A stretch of 64,000 nucleotides of DNA, taken from contig NC_079134.1 of NCBI RefSeq assembly GCF_945859705.1, positions 70,180,625 through 70,244,624 of the forward strand, written 5' to 3'. Within the stretch, counting starts at the first letter, position 1, and each line of letters starts with the position of its first letter. The notes beneath the pieces were generated by a model. That model was not told where the DNA came from. It worked only from the letters and a program-made list of their open reading frames with translations, and did no database searches. Of the stretch, positions 32,926 through 45,025 are shown one piece after another. Source of the stretch: Episyrphus balteatus. Lineage: Eukaryota > Arthropoda > Insecta > Diptera > Syrphidae. A program made the translations under genes and the position numbers.

Positions 32926-34335
32926 AATAGTTTTTTTTATCCATTCATGAGACTAATTAGTACTTCAAGGGGACGATTTTCTTCTGAAGGTCGTCACCTT
33001 GGACTTCTAATAGCCTCTTTACATCTTTCAAATTTTACTTTTCTATATTTTTAATACATACTCACAGCCGTATATACTCCTGCTTCTTTCCAATGGTTTT
33101 AAAAATTTCTGTCCAAAACTTCGGTCCTCAGAACCAGTGTTTCCGTGAGGAAATTGGATGAATTATTATGGAAGCAGGAGTGGGACGATTTTGAGAGGCC
33201 ACATGCATCACGCTATCCTACGAATTAAAGGCACAGACCAGTTTCTAGTGAGGCGTGAGCTTTGGTCTTAAAAATTCGTCCGTATTGATGCTAAACCAGA
33301 TATTTAGGCCAGCCTTCAATCAGGTTTTTTCAATCGGTGTAAGTAGTGGCAGGAAGGGAAGGTTTTGCATCAATACTCGCTTGGATCAAGAAGGTTCCAG
33401 CTAACAACATGACAGACTTGACTGACAGGACTTATAGACATTTTCATTTTTTTTTGAAAAGACATCTGACTTAGAGTCTTCACACACCACCGCAACAACA
33501 AATAAACATCTCTTAAAAGAAAACAACAAACATTAAGAAAAATTCCAATAAAAATTAAAACAGTTTAATTTGAATACTAATAAATTGTTTTATTTATATT
33601 TTTTTTTATCTACATAGCTTCAATATTTGTATTTCCTTACGACATTTTTTTTTTTAATTTTTTTTTAAGTTCCGAGAATAAGAACTATATTCTGGAGTTT
33701 GAATTTTGTTATTACATTCTGAATTAAGAAGTTTTAAACAAATCATTAAAATTTTTTTTTAGTTGTAGCTAACGTGAACTAAGCTTAAACTAAGGAAATA
33801 GATTTTTTTTTGTTTTTTTAGATACACATAGCTTACTGAATTTCTCATTTTTTTTTATATATTCCTTTCCTTTTTATCTTTTACTTCATTTTTTTTTATT
33901 TCTTTTCATTTTTTTTAGTTAAAATAAATAAGAGAAAATCCTAAACTTTTTCATTAAAGTTTATGTATTTTCATTACATTTAAGGTGATTTCTTTTACTC
34001 TAGATTTTTGAACTGGTTTCAAAAAATTTTTAGACAGTAAAAGGAAGAAACAAAAAAAAAAAAATAAGAGAGAATACCTGAATAATTCCCTATATTTTTT
34101 TTGTTATTTTAGTTAGTTTTTTTTTTATTTTATATTTTTTTTTTTTTTTACATTTCTGAATATTACCTTGCATTTATTTTATATTTTAACAATTTTTCTA
34201 AATAATTTATTTTATTCTCGTGAATTTTGAATTACATTTTTTTTTACATTTAAAATTTTTTTTTTATAATCTTTTTTATTGTTTAGCCAGACTAAATAGT
34301 AAAAAGAGAGAAAAAGAGAAGTGAGAGGGAAAAAC
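32926..34335 (+). other. gypsy-2 5' leader, unit 1
   Basis: A 1.4-kb untranslated region lies between the primer binding site and gag. Its first 560 bp are of mixed composition; the rest is strongly T-rich with many T8-T14 tracts. No frame of interest was seen. Repeated at 43618-45025. Confidence 0.7.
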
Positions 34336-36120
34336 ATGGCAGGTAGAAATACTGGGGCAATACCTAGAAATAGTTTGCCAAGTCCGTTTGTTAGGTACCC
34401 GCTTAGAACCCTTACAGAGGAAATGGTAGACAGGGTGTCTACGGCTGGAGGTATTCCAAGCGCGATGTCCACCTTGAATAGCGATGCCCTAAGTAGGTCA
34501 ATGGGTGAAAACTCAGCTGTACGATATGGGTCAGATAGGTCCAGAAATATTCGAAGTGAAGCGGGAAGGGAATTTGCTCTTCATCGGCCTACGATCGAGG
34601 AGATTGATGAAGATGATGACCTGAACGGTACAAATGAGGATTATGATATCCTTGAACAAATTCGACAGATACAGATCGAAGATAGAAATGTTCAGGCTGA
34701 AATTGAAGCTTTAAATCGGAGAACTCAAAGCAAACAAAGTCTAAATTCAGATGATAATAGTTTGGGACTTAAGACTAAATTATCAGAAAGTAAAGCAGTG
34801 TCATCTGAGCACAGCTTTAAGCAAATAAACAAAAGTCATGAACAGAGTCGCCAATCTTATGCAACTGATACAGACTTTATAAAAAAAATTGCAGAGGAAA
34901 GCATATCAGGGAAGATAGAATCAGCGATATCTGTTGCTGTCCGTGAGTGTAATGATAGAACACTAAGTATGTTTCATGAGGGTATGTCGAAGATGTTTGT
35001 CAATATGGATACAAAAATTAAAGAAATAAATAAGAAAATTAGTGTCCTTGAAAAGCCCTCGATGCAACAAACTTATGTCCCTACAAGTCAAAACAATAAT
35101 ACTTCCACATCGAAACACAGTATACCTAACACAGTTACACCTCAAACAACAAATCAGTTCACTCATGCTAGGCAAAGTAGAAATTCTCAAAATTTAAGAG
35201 ATAATTTTAGACGAGTGAATGTGCAAAAATGGGAAGTTAAGTTCGATGGGTCACCAAAGTCCATACCTGTTGAAAGTTTCATTTTTAGGGTTGAGTCTCA
35301 GCAAAGAAAATACAACCTGAGTGATGAAGATCTATTGGCAGATTTTCACTATTTGTTGTCAGGTGCTGCTGCGACATGGTACTGGCAGTACCTTGAAGAG
35401 AATGATAGTGACTCAATGTTGTTAAGTTACCAAGATCTAAAATCTGAATTAAGGAATCAATTTAAAAATAAGAGAAAAGATCCAGAAATCTTACGTCTAA
35501 TTATGGATAGAAAACAACTTGCTCATGAGACTTTTGACGAGTTTTACAGTGATGTCAGGGCTTTATTTTTACAGATGAGTAACCGGCTCACTGATCAAGA
35601 TAAGTTAGGGATTGTGAGACCAAATATAAAGGACAAAGTAGCTAATCTTATTTTTAGCAGTTCAATTAATTCAATTCGCGAATTAAGGGAAGAGTGTAGA
35701 CGAGCTGAAATTCACTTAGAAGCAAGAGAGGTTAGGTTTCGTAAAAATGTAAGTGAAATAGAACACAAGAAACAACAAGAAGAAGATGAATGGAAAAGAG
35801 AAGATAGTTTTGATAATGAATGTGATGATGAATATGAATTAGCAGCTATGCAGCAAAACAGGCAGAATTCAAATTTCAATAAGAAAAGTTTAGGTCCAAT
35901 TAGAAATTTTGAAAAGGATAAACGACCTTCTGGTAGTAATGACTTTAAAGATGTGGAAAACAACAAAACGACATGTCCTTCAGGGTTCCATACCATGACG
36001 TGTTATTGTTGTGGGCAGGGAAATATATCCTTTAAATGCGCGTCATGCATGGGAAAAGTGCAAGTCGGGAGTTCGTCCGGGAGTCAACTACCGACGAAAA
36101 CTCAACCTCCCGCGAATTAG
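34336..36120 (+). CDS. gag: gypsy-2 Gag, unit 1
   Basis: The 594-residue frame begins at ATG 34336 (MAGRNTGAIPRNS); an in-frame GTG at 34321 is not expected to start translation in an animal. The order is: basic N-terminus; acidic and coiled-coil-prone segment (residues ~90-135); Ser/Asn/Gln-rich linker; capsid-like region (~295-465: QKWEVKFDGSPKSIPVESFI, AAATWYWQYLEEN, MDRKQLAHETFDEFYSDV); charged helix; C-terminal CYCC-X8-CASC cysteine cluster (C556, C559, C568, C571) in place of a CCHC knuckle. It ends in the overlap with pol. Gag forms the virus-like particle and binds RNA. It is identical by eye to the unit 2 copy. Confidence 0.93.
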   Translation: MAGRNTGAIPRNSLPSPFVRYPLRTLTEEMVDRVSTAGGIPSAMSTLNSDALSRSMGENSAVRYGSDRSRNIRSEAGREFALHRPTIEEIDEDDDLNGTNEDYDILEQIRQIQIEDRNVQAEIEALNRRTQSKQSLNSDDNSLGLKTKLSESKAVSSEHSFKQINKSHEQSRQSYATDTDFIKKIAEESISGKIESAISVAVRECNDRTLSMFHEGMSKMFVNMDTKIKEINKKISVLEKPSMQQTYVPTSQNNNTSTSKHSIPNTVTPQTTNQFTHARQSRNSQNLRDNFRRVNVQKWEVKFDGSPKSIPVESFIFRVESQQRKYNLSDEDLLADFHYLLSGAAATWYWQYLEENDSDSMLLSYQDLKSELRNQFKNKRKDPEILRLIMDRKQLAHETFDEFYSDVRALFLQMSNRLTDQDKLGIVRPNIKDKVANLIFSSSINSIRELREECRRAEIHLEAREVRFRKNVSEIEHKKQQEEDEWKREDSFDNECDDEYELAAMQQNRQNSNFNKKSLGPIRNFEKDKRPSGSNDFKDVENNKTTCPSGFHTMTCYCCGQGNISFKCASCMGKVQVGSSSGSQLPTKTQPPAN

Positions 36121-39100
36121 ACGTAGAAGGAAAAATACAAATTTTAAAAAGAAAAGTAAATGAAAGTGAAATATTAACACAATCTGATGAAATTCCCAGA
36201 AAATCACTCCACCAAAGACTTATTGACTATCAAACAGCCAGAAAACGAATTTTTGGTGAAGAGTTGCAGCAATCTGCAAAGAAATCAAAAAATTATAAAA
36301 AGATCTTAAAACTTAGGGAAAAATGTGCAATATCTAGGCTGCATAAGAAAAGAATAGAATCGTCTGTGTTAACAAATACTGACGATAATAGACCATATAC
36401 AAAAGTATATATTTGTGGTGAAGAGATGCTCGGTCTATTAGATAGTGGAGCATCTGTTAGTTGTTTGGGGAGTAGTGCAATAGATTTCATAAGAAAACAC
36501 AACATTGAAATCATAAACATGAATATAGGTATAAAAACAGCTGATGGAAAGAACCAACAAATCCTGGGTAGATTTAAAACAAAAGTTTCCTGGGGAAATA
36601 AAATTCAAGATTTAGAAATATATGTAGTGCCAGGTCTTCAACAAAAATTATACTTGGGAGTGGACTTTTGGAGAGCTTTCAAGGTAGCTCCGAACATTGT
36701 GAGTGCTTTAGACATTCCATCGCCGATGGTAGGGCCAGATCCTGATCCGGTACGGGATCTCTCACCAACACAACTTGGAGATCTGGAGCGGGTCAAGCAG
36801 CTGTTTCCTTCGTTTGCAGTGTTGGGATTGGGAAAAACTCATCTAGAAGAACATGTCATAGAAATGGAAGATGATATACCAATAAAACAGCGACATTACC
36901 CAATCTCACCTGTTATACAGAAGTTGATGTACGCGGAACTTGACCGGATGCTCGACCTCGGAGTCATAGAAGTCAGCAATAGTGCATATAGCTCTCCCGT
37001 TGTGCTGGTGAGAAAACCTGGGAAGAACAGACTTTGCTTGGACTCACGTAAAGTGAACGCGGCTACAAAAAAATTTGCATATCCGCTACCACACATAGAA
37101 GGACTTATAAGCCGCTTGCAAGACACTCATTTTATATCCAGCATTGATTTAAAGGATGCTTTCTGGCAGATTCCACTGGAGGCCAAGTCAAGGGAGAAGA
37201 CAGCCTTCACAGTCCCTGGACGACCATTGTATCAGTTTACGGTGATGCCGTTTGGACTGTGCAATGCCGCTCAGAGAATGTGCAAGCTGATGGACAAAGT
37301 CATTCCCGGTCGTATGAGGGAGAATGTCTTTGTCTATCTGGATGATCTTTTGATTTGTTCGCCAGATTTCGAATCGCACATTAAAGCATTAGAGGAGGTA
37401 GCAAAATGTTTGCGTGACGCTGGTCTCACTATAAACGTGGAGAAAAGCAAATTCTGCTTCAAGGAGATTAAGTACCTTGGTTATTTCATCGGCGATGGGT
37501 GTATAAGAACTGACCCAGATAAAGTCTCGGCGGTAAAGGACTTCCCAATTCCAAAGACTTCTAAGCAACTCCGTCGGTTCCTGGGAATGACAGGCTGGTA
37601 TAGAAGGTTCATACCAAATTATGCGACCATTTCAGCTCCAATGACCGATTGCCTGAAGAAAGGCAAATTATTTTGCATGACAGACGAAGCGGTCAAGGCC
37701 TTCGAGGAGCTGAAAAACATGTTGGTATCAGCGCCTATATTAACGAACCCGGACTTTTCGAAGCACTTTTACATTCAGTGCGATGCATCGACTTCCGGTG
37801 TAGGGAGTGTCCTTTTCCAGAAAGATGCTGAGGAGAACGAACGACCCATAGCATTCATGTCTCAGAAACTGAATTCCGCTCAAAGGAATTATACAGTGAC
37901 TGAACTTGAATGCTATGCGGCCGTTCTGTCGGTAAAGAAGTTCAGGGCATACATTGAGGGATTACCATTTACCATAATAACGGATCATGCCAGCTTAAAA
38001 TGGCTTATGACCCAAAAGGATCTATCGGGGCGACTAGCCAGATGGAGTTATAAGTTGCAGGTTTTCGTTTTCAAAATTGAACATCGAAAGGGTGTCCTCA
38101 ATGTAGTCCCTGATACTCTCTCACGTATCCATATGGACGAGCTCAATCCCGAAATAGAAATGCAGGAAGTTGATCTCAGTTCTCCATATTTCTGTTCTCA
38201 GGAATATGAGGAACTGAAGAAAACAGTGACGGAAAACCAAGAAAGATTGCCTGATGTATGTGTTTCGGAAGGTTTCGTTTACAAACGGACAGACAAAAGA
38301 ACCGGTGACGAGCTTCAAGAAGACAGAGCCTGGAAGCTCTGGGTTCCGAAGGAGTTGCATAGAAGCCTCTTGGAAGCGGCACATAATTCACCAGCTGCAG
38401 GACATGGAGGAATCCATAAAACTCTGGCAAAATTAAGACAAAAATACTTTTGGCCAAATATGACCACAGATGTACGTGATCATGTAAGTTCATGTGAAAT
38501 CTGCAAGTGCAATAAACCATTATCTGTGATATCACGACCTCCGATGGGAAATCAAGTCGTGACAGAAAAACCTTTTCAAAGGTTATATATAGATTTTTTA
38601 GGACCGTACCCTAAAACGAAAGCAGGGAACACACACATTTTTATTTGCCTAGATCACTTCAGCAAATTTGTTTTCCTAAAACCAATAAGAAAAGCTACAT
38701 CAGTGATAATAGTTCAGTACTTAGAAGAAAACATATTTCATATTTTCGGAGTACCAGAGTACATCCATTCAGACAATGGAAAACAGTTTGTCTCTGAACT
38801 GTTTTCCAGCTTTCTCAAGAGATATGGTGTTAAACACATCAGAACCGCATTTTATTCGCCACAAGCGAACGCATTTGAAAGAGTAAATCGTTCAGTATTA
38901 GCTAAAATTAGATCATATCTAGAAACAGATCAACGGAACTGGGACACACATGCAAGCAGTGCAGCATTTTCACTAAGAAGTGTAATCCATGATTCGATTG
39001 CGTTCGAACCATACTACGCAGTATTTGGTTCGCAAATGGTGCAACATGGAGGTTCGTATGAACTTCTACGAAAATTAAATGCTTTAAAAGATGGAAACAT

Positions 39101-39405
39101 AACAATAAATAACAATAATGACAAACTCGAATTAATAAGAAAGAAAATTTTTGAAAATCTTAAATTGGCTCATGAAAAAACAACAAAAACGTATAACACT
39201 AGATGTAGAGACATTAAATATAATGTAGGTCAGATAGTTTACAGACGAAATTTCAAACAAAGTAGCTTAGCAGACTCGTATAACGCAAAATTAGGTCCTA
39301 AATTCTTGAAATCAATTGTACTTAAAACGGTTGGAAACTCTTTGTATGAAATAGGGAATCTCCGAGGAGAAAAAGTAGGAGTTTTTCATGCAAAAGATCT
39401 GCATA

Positions 39406-39410
<5 letters not shown>
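36036..39410 (+). CDS. pol: gypsy-2 Pol, unit 1 (protease, RT, RNase H, integrase)
   Basis: The frame is -1 relative to gag. A TAA sits just before 36036, so expression is expected by frameshifting within 36036-36120 rather than from the ATG. Domains by residue of this 1124-codon frame: protease DSGA at 136-139; RT with VYLDDLL (Asp 436-437); RNase H starting QCDAST (Asp 583); integrase zinc region from His 783 (with CEICKCNK cysteines) and catalytic Asp 853 (IDFLGPYP), Asp 913 (SDNGKQF) and Glu 948 (FERVNRS). Spacing between the last two is 34 residues. The C-terminal region ends in FHAKDLHT. All key residues are present and no stop interrupts it, so the enzyme set looks functional. Confidence 0.95.
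36051..36112 (+). promoter_or_regulatory. Predicted -1 ribosomal frameshift signal, unit 1
   Basis: Slippery heptamer GGGAAAA (36051-36057) sits in the gag frame as G GGA AAA, so both tRNAs re-pair in the pol frame. A six-base spacer (36058-36063) is followed by a possible H-type pseudoknot: GTCGG (36064-36068) with CCGAC (36091-36095), and CGGGAG (36078-36083) with CTCCCG (36107-36112). It lies inside the 85-base gag-pol overlap. Confidence 0.75.
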
Positions 39411-39441
<31 letters not shown>

Positions 39442-40136
39442 GATAATCCGTTCTACTAAGACAAGTCTCTATAGTATATCTTGAATTCTGTGATAAAACT
39501 ACTTCGTGAATTATGTGCTCTTATTTTATAAACCCTACTTCTGTGATAAACTTCCTTTGAAGTTAGAATCACTCTTATTTTTGTGTAAAACTTACACCTC
39601 TACATCTGTGATATACAACTGTGATACAATTCTGTGATATTTTTGCATGTCCGATATTTATCCGATTATTTTATATGTATTTATTTAGTATCAGAGATTT
39701 ACTTTTATTTATTTAGCTTTGTCTTTTAAATTTGTATTTACTTTTATAGTCAATTTCATTTTTTTTTAATTTTAATGTGCAATATAGTTTTAAGAACAAA
39801 CATCTGTGATACTAAGAAAATTTTTTTTGTATAAATTCCCTCCACTGAGATACCTACGTAACGAATTTTTTTTTTGTCAACCAAAAATGTTCCGACTAAT
39901 CTTCATCACAACAAAAAAAAAAAAAAAAAAAAAATCGAAAAATTCTGTCAGTGTATAATCGCACTATTTGTCATAATAAATGCCCGGCTTAATCAGTAGA
40001 GCAGGAGAGTTCAGGGCGGGGCTCTTGCCACACGTTGAATGATTTAAAATTCATTAATAGGTCAATAATACCACCAGATCCACTTCTTTTTACGATGCTC
40101 ATGACCTCACGACCACTCAGCCATAATCATCGAGCT
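39411..40136 (+). other. gypsy-2 3' untranslated region, unit 1, with CTGTGATA repeats
   Basis: The region starts with an A run directly after the pol stop. The octamer CTGTGATA occurs at 39488, 39541, 39606, 39619, 39632 and 39804 (all plus strand). No env frame is present. The purine-rich AGAGCAGGAGAG near 40000 is the only polypurine candidate, but it is ~125 bp from the LTR instead of adjacent to it. Confidence 0.75.
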
Positions 40137-42270
40137 TGTAACGTGGCAATGGCGGCATTTTTATCATTAAAATTCATACTTAAAAACTAACATGCACATA
40201 TCTAACTACCATCATAATTAAAATAAAACTTAATAATAATAACTTAAATATAAACTAACTACTCATGCCATAACTAATCTACTATCATCATACATAAGTG
40301 TAGGGAGGAGGTGATCATACACACCCCCTCAACCTATCCAGCAACATTATGTGATCCTCGATCCATCCATCCAGTTTCCCCTGTTTCTGAATGCATATTA
40401 TATTCATAGATACAATAATTACAAGCATAGTTGCATTCCGAGAATATATCTGAAATTAAATGAGATATGGTTAATACGATTATCTTATATGTTAAAATAG
40501 ATGAGATAGATAAGCAGAAAAAAAATTCAAGCGACTATCTCAGCCTCATCCATTGAGATTAAGGCCAAGATGTCTCCCATTTCTATTGATATTTTTTTTT
40601 TTTTTGCCAATCTATCCAATCATCCAAAATACTTACCCTGCACCTTTTCTTTGATGTTCCTCAGAAACTAAAACTAAAAATATAAAGAAAAGAAAGTAAA
40701 AGAAATGTTAAATTTTATATAAAAAGTATTAAAACAAAACAAATAAAACTTACCAAAGACCTGTTGCCCATCTTCCACCACGTTGAGTTTTCTTTTATAT
40801 ATTTACACAATTAATTTTGACACTTAACCACAAACACGATTTATCTCACTCTAAAGGGAGAGTGAAGAGTATGGATATACTTTATTTTCTCAAGTCGGCC
40901 ATTGCTTTTTGGGACAAATGCAAAAAGGAGAAAAAAAAAAAAAGTAGCAAAGAAAGTGATTGTAGTAGATTGTTTTATAGGAAGCTTAGATCGTAACCGG
41001 AAATGAGATATTTAGTGGCGGTTACACCTTGAATTCCAAAGAAAGTAGTAAAATTGCACGAAATATTAAGAATAGTCTTATAGAAAGCTTATAGGATTAA
41101 AATCTGCAATAGATACTCTGTGATAGTAGTTTTAAGATAAAAATAAGATTTCAAACTGTGATAATAGGTGTAAGGTAGGAATAAATTTATTAGTACAATA
41201 GTATTAAATGTTAGTAAGCGATATAGTAGTATTATATAACCAATATTGTCTAGAAGATTAAGGAAGACAAACGACAAAACCTCTACTAATATCCAGCTAT
41301 CTTACGGGGATGATTTATGTATTTATAAAACAAAGAAAATTTGGGTTTATGTACACTTAGGATCTTTGTTAGAATGATTAGACAAAGGGTAATCAGATAG
41401 ATTACAAATCTTGATCAGTCCGGTGCTATTAGAACTTTGTACTGCCTTTTAATTTAATTCGATTTTATTTCAAAAATAGAAAAGTGTTGAAGTTTATAAC
41501 TTTTCAATAAAAGTAAATAAAAATAATAATTAAAATGAAATAAAAGCAAAGTTCAAGTTATTTTAATAAAAAAAAAAAAAATACTTTAGTCACCGAAAGT
41601 GCTCCTAATTATTTGAAGTGCTCAAACCCCTAAAAGACTTCAAAAAGATAATAGGATAAAACGAGAAAATTTCAATATTTCAATTTGAATAATACGCAGA
41701 GGTATGTTAACAAATCCAGGTATGGGTGAAATGGTGATCTAACGTAGATTTTATTTCCGTATAGGTACTAATTAGTGATCCAGGGGCTCCGCATTTCAAG
41801 GTGGACACGAAAGGTGCCTCTGCCCCCTTTTTTTTTACATTTGTAAGGATACCAATAGATGTCAGGGTATTACTCTATAAATAGTAAAGGAGTTGTTGAG
41901 AGGAAAGAAAATCCATGATCCTGATTTCGAAGGATAAAAGGACCTGACACAAATACTCCATACATATATTGAGATAGTGGTAGACAAGGTCTACAAAAAT
42001 CACATAAAATACATTGAACAATTACAAAAAAAAAAAAAAGATAATTTTTGAAATACATTATCTAAAAGAACAAACAAAAAAAAAAAAAAAAGAAAAGAGT
42101 GTCGTAAAGTTAATTTTATTGTTAATAATTTTTTTTTTTTTAAATTAAATTTTAAATCAGTAATTTTTTTTTATAACGTAAATTTAAAATAACGTAATTG
42201 AAAAAGTGTCAAATCACAATCTGTCCTTGAAGTGTGCTTTGTTCGCGCAAAAGAAATTTTTAATATTACA

Positions 42271-42282
42271 TATATAAAAAGG
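42271..42282 (+). promoter_or_regulatory. TATA box of gypsy-2 LTR 2
   Basis: TATATAAAAAGG occurs in the same context as in LTR 1 and would drive transcription of unit 2. Confidence 0.65.
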
Positions 42283-43293
42283 TATCGTTCCTGATCTGTG
42301 CTGCCGGCAGGACGTCGAGGGACGAGGATAAAACGTGAGTACATTTTTATTGTTAAAAATTTTCTGGGACGAACAAAGATACCCCAGGCCAACATATACA
42401 TATATATATATGCCTTTAAGAACAGAAATTGGTTATTTTCTTTTTTTTATTTAGTTTAAAAATAAATTTTTTTTGAAATTAATTAATTCTTTTTAAATGA
42501 ATTCTATACATAATACATTAATGATATTAAAATTTGATATTTCACAAGATAAATAAATGATTTTCCTTTTTATAACGAAGTTGGAAATTTCTTGATGAAC
42601 GCTAAATTATAAATATGATGTGCTAAATATAAAGCGATCAGGTGTGTGAAGGTCTTTGTCAGATCGTTTAAGAAGAGACGATTTGGACATGACGTGATAT
42701 AGTTTTTTTTAGATTCTTAGCTGGTAAGCGAATTAGGGGCCATTTTCTACAAAATTTAGGCCAAAGAAGATGGCAATGGTATGTTTTTCAAACATAGGGG
42801 AGGGATGGCCAAGCTTATGCCAATAACACCAGGTAAGCCTTCTTGGTTCTAGCGAACCATTATCTTGATGTGACGATGGATATAGGGATAAAGATATTTT
42901 ATCTTTTATAAGAAAGATAAAAAGTAAATTAGGTTTAGAATAGTTAGATATAAGGGGGGGTATTATTAATAACTAATATAGTATTCTCTACTTTAGTTAA
43001 AATTAGAGGGTAAGGATTATTTAAACTATATAAATTTAAACATACAATTTAAATAAAAATTAAATAAACTAGGTTAATTAGGTTAATAAATACATTTATC
43101 TAAATTTTCAATAGGGTATGATATCGTTGTTTATCCATTCTTACATCGGGGTAATGGCATAGGCATTGTGAGTTATGTGCATTTCATTTTACTTTCTACC
43201 GTCTGATCTTAAGTCCGTCTGATTTACATAATTTAGTAGCTTTCTTTCTATTCTTCTTTTTATTTTATATTCTTCTAAAATCGGCATGATAAT

Positions 43294-43604
43294 TTTTTTT
43301 TGAGATTGAGCGAGCGTGTCAGTAAAGGACAAGAACCACCCCGTCCGACGAGCCTTAGCCGTGCCCGAGACAAGCATGCCGCCGTCCTTCTACGAAACAC
43401 AAAAGTTGCCACTTTGGTACAAGTAAAGCTCATTTCAATCTCAAAAAAAAATTATCAAATTTTTTTTTGAGATTGAGCGAGCGTGTCAGTAAAGGACAAG
43501 AACCACCCCGTCCGACGAGCCTTAGCCGTGCCCGAGACAAGCATGCCGCCGTCCTTCTACGAAACACAAAAGTTGCCACTTTGGTACAAGTAAAGCTCAT
43601 TTCA
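43294..43604 (+). repeat. 167-bp duplication at the end of LTR 2
   Basis: The structure is the same as at 32602-32912, including the inverted TCAATCTCAAAAAAAAATTA junction between the two units. Confidence 0.92.
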
Positions 43605-43605
43605 A

Positions 43606-43617
43606 TGGCGCCCAACG
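43606..43617 (+). other. gypsy-2 primer binding site, unit 2
   Basis: TGGCGCCCAACG follows one base after the LTR 2 end; it is identical to unit 1. Confidence 0.85.
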
Positions 43618-45025
43618 AATAGTTTTTTTTATCCATTCATGAGACTAATTAGTACTTCAAGGGGACGATTTTCTTCTGAAGGTCGTCACCTTGGACTTCT
43701 AATAGCCTCTTTACATCTTTCAAATTTTACTTTTCTATATTTTTAATACATACTCACAGCCGTATATACTCCTGCTTCTTTCCAATGGTTTTAAAAATTT
43801 CTGTCCAAAACTTCGGTCCTCAGAACCAGTGTTTCCGTGAGGAAATTGGATGAATTATTATGGAAGCAGGAGTGGGACGATTTTGAGAGGCCACATGCAT
43901 CACGCTATCCTACGAATTAAAGGCACAGACCAGTTTCTAGTGAGGCGTGAGCTTTGGTCTTAAAAATTCGTCCGTATTGATGCTAAACCAGATATTTAGG
44001 CCAGCCTTCAATCAGGTTTTTTCAATCGGTGTAAGTAGTGGCAGGAAGGGAAGGTTTTGCATCAATACTCGCTTGGATCAAGAAGGTTCCAGCTAACAAC
44101 ATGACAGACTTGACTGACAGGACTTATAGACATTTTCATTTTTTTTTGAAAAGACATCTGACTTAGAGTCTTCACACACCACCGCAACAACAAATAAACA
44201 TCTCTTAAAAGAAAACAACAAACATTAAGAAAAATTCCAATAAAAATTAAAACAGTTTAATTTGAATACTAATAAATTGTTTTATTTATATTTTTTTTTA
44301 TCTACATAGCTTCAATATTTGTATTTCCTTACGACATTTTTTTTTTAATTTTTTTTTAAGTTCCGAGAATAAGAACTATATTCTGGAGTTTGAATTTTGT
44401 TATTACATTCTGAATTAAGAAGTTTTAAACAAATCATTAAAATTTTTTTTTAGTTGTAGCTAACGTGAACTAAGCTTAAACTAAGGAAATAGATTTTTTT
44501 TTGTTTTTTTAGATACACATAGCTTACTGAATTTCTCATTTTTTTTTATATATTCCTTTCCTTTTTATCTTTTACTTCATTTTTTTTTATTTCTTTTCAT
44601 TTTTTTTAGTTAAAATAAATAAGAGAAAATCCTAAACTTTTTCATTAAAGTTTATGTATTTTCATTACATTTAAGGTGATTTCTTTTACTCTAGATTTTT
44701 GAACTGGTTTCAAAAAATTTTTAGACAGTAAAAGGAAGAAACAAAAAAAAAAAAATAAGAGAGAATACCTGAATAATTCCCTATATTTTTTTTGTTATTT
44801 TAGTTAGTTTTTTTTTTATTTTATATTTTTTTTTTTTTTTACATTTCTGAATATTACCTTGCATTTATTTTATATTTTAACAATTTTTCTAAATAATTTA
44901 TTTTATTCTCGTGAATTTTGAATTACATTTTTTTTTACATTTAAAATTTTTTTTTATAATCTTTTTTATTGTTTAGCCAGACTAAATAGTAAAAAGAGAG
45001 AAAAAGAGAAGTGAGAGGGAAAAAC
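43618..45025 (+). other. gypsy-2 5' leader, unit 2
   Basis: This is the counterpart of 32926-34335, differing mainly in the length of T runs. No coding region was seen. Confidence 0.7.

Larger units (their letters stand above)
40137..43604 (+). repeat. gypsy-2 LTR 2 (3468 bp, shared by both units)
   Basis: It is nearly identical to LTR 1, starts TGTAACGTGG, ends CTCATTTCA and has the 167-bp duplication. It serves as 3' LTR of unit 1 and 5' LTR of unit 2. A TATA box lies at 42271-42282. Neither border shows the ACTT duplication. Confidence 0.95.

Noticed and set aside
34321..34335. Starting gypsy-2 gag at the upstream GTG
   Set aside because: Animal translation normally uses ATG; the first ATG is 15 bases downstream at 34336.
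37649..38535. Several 60-119 codon frames inside gypsy-2 pol on both strands
   Set aside because: They are shadows of the pol reading frame, repeated at the same offsets in unit 2.
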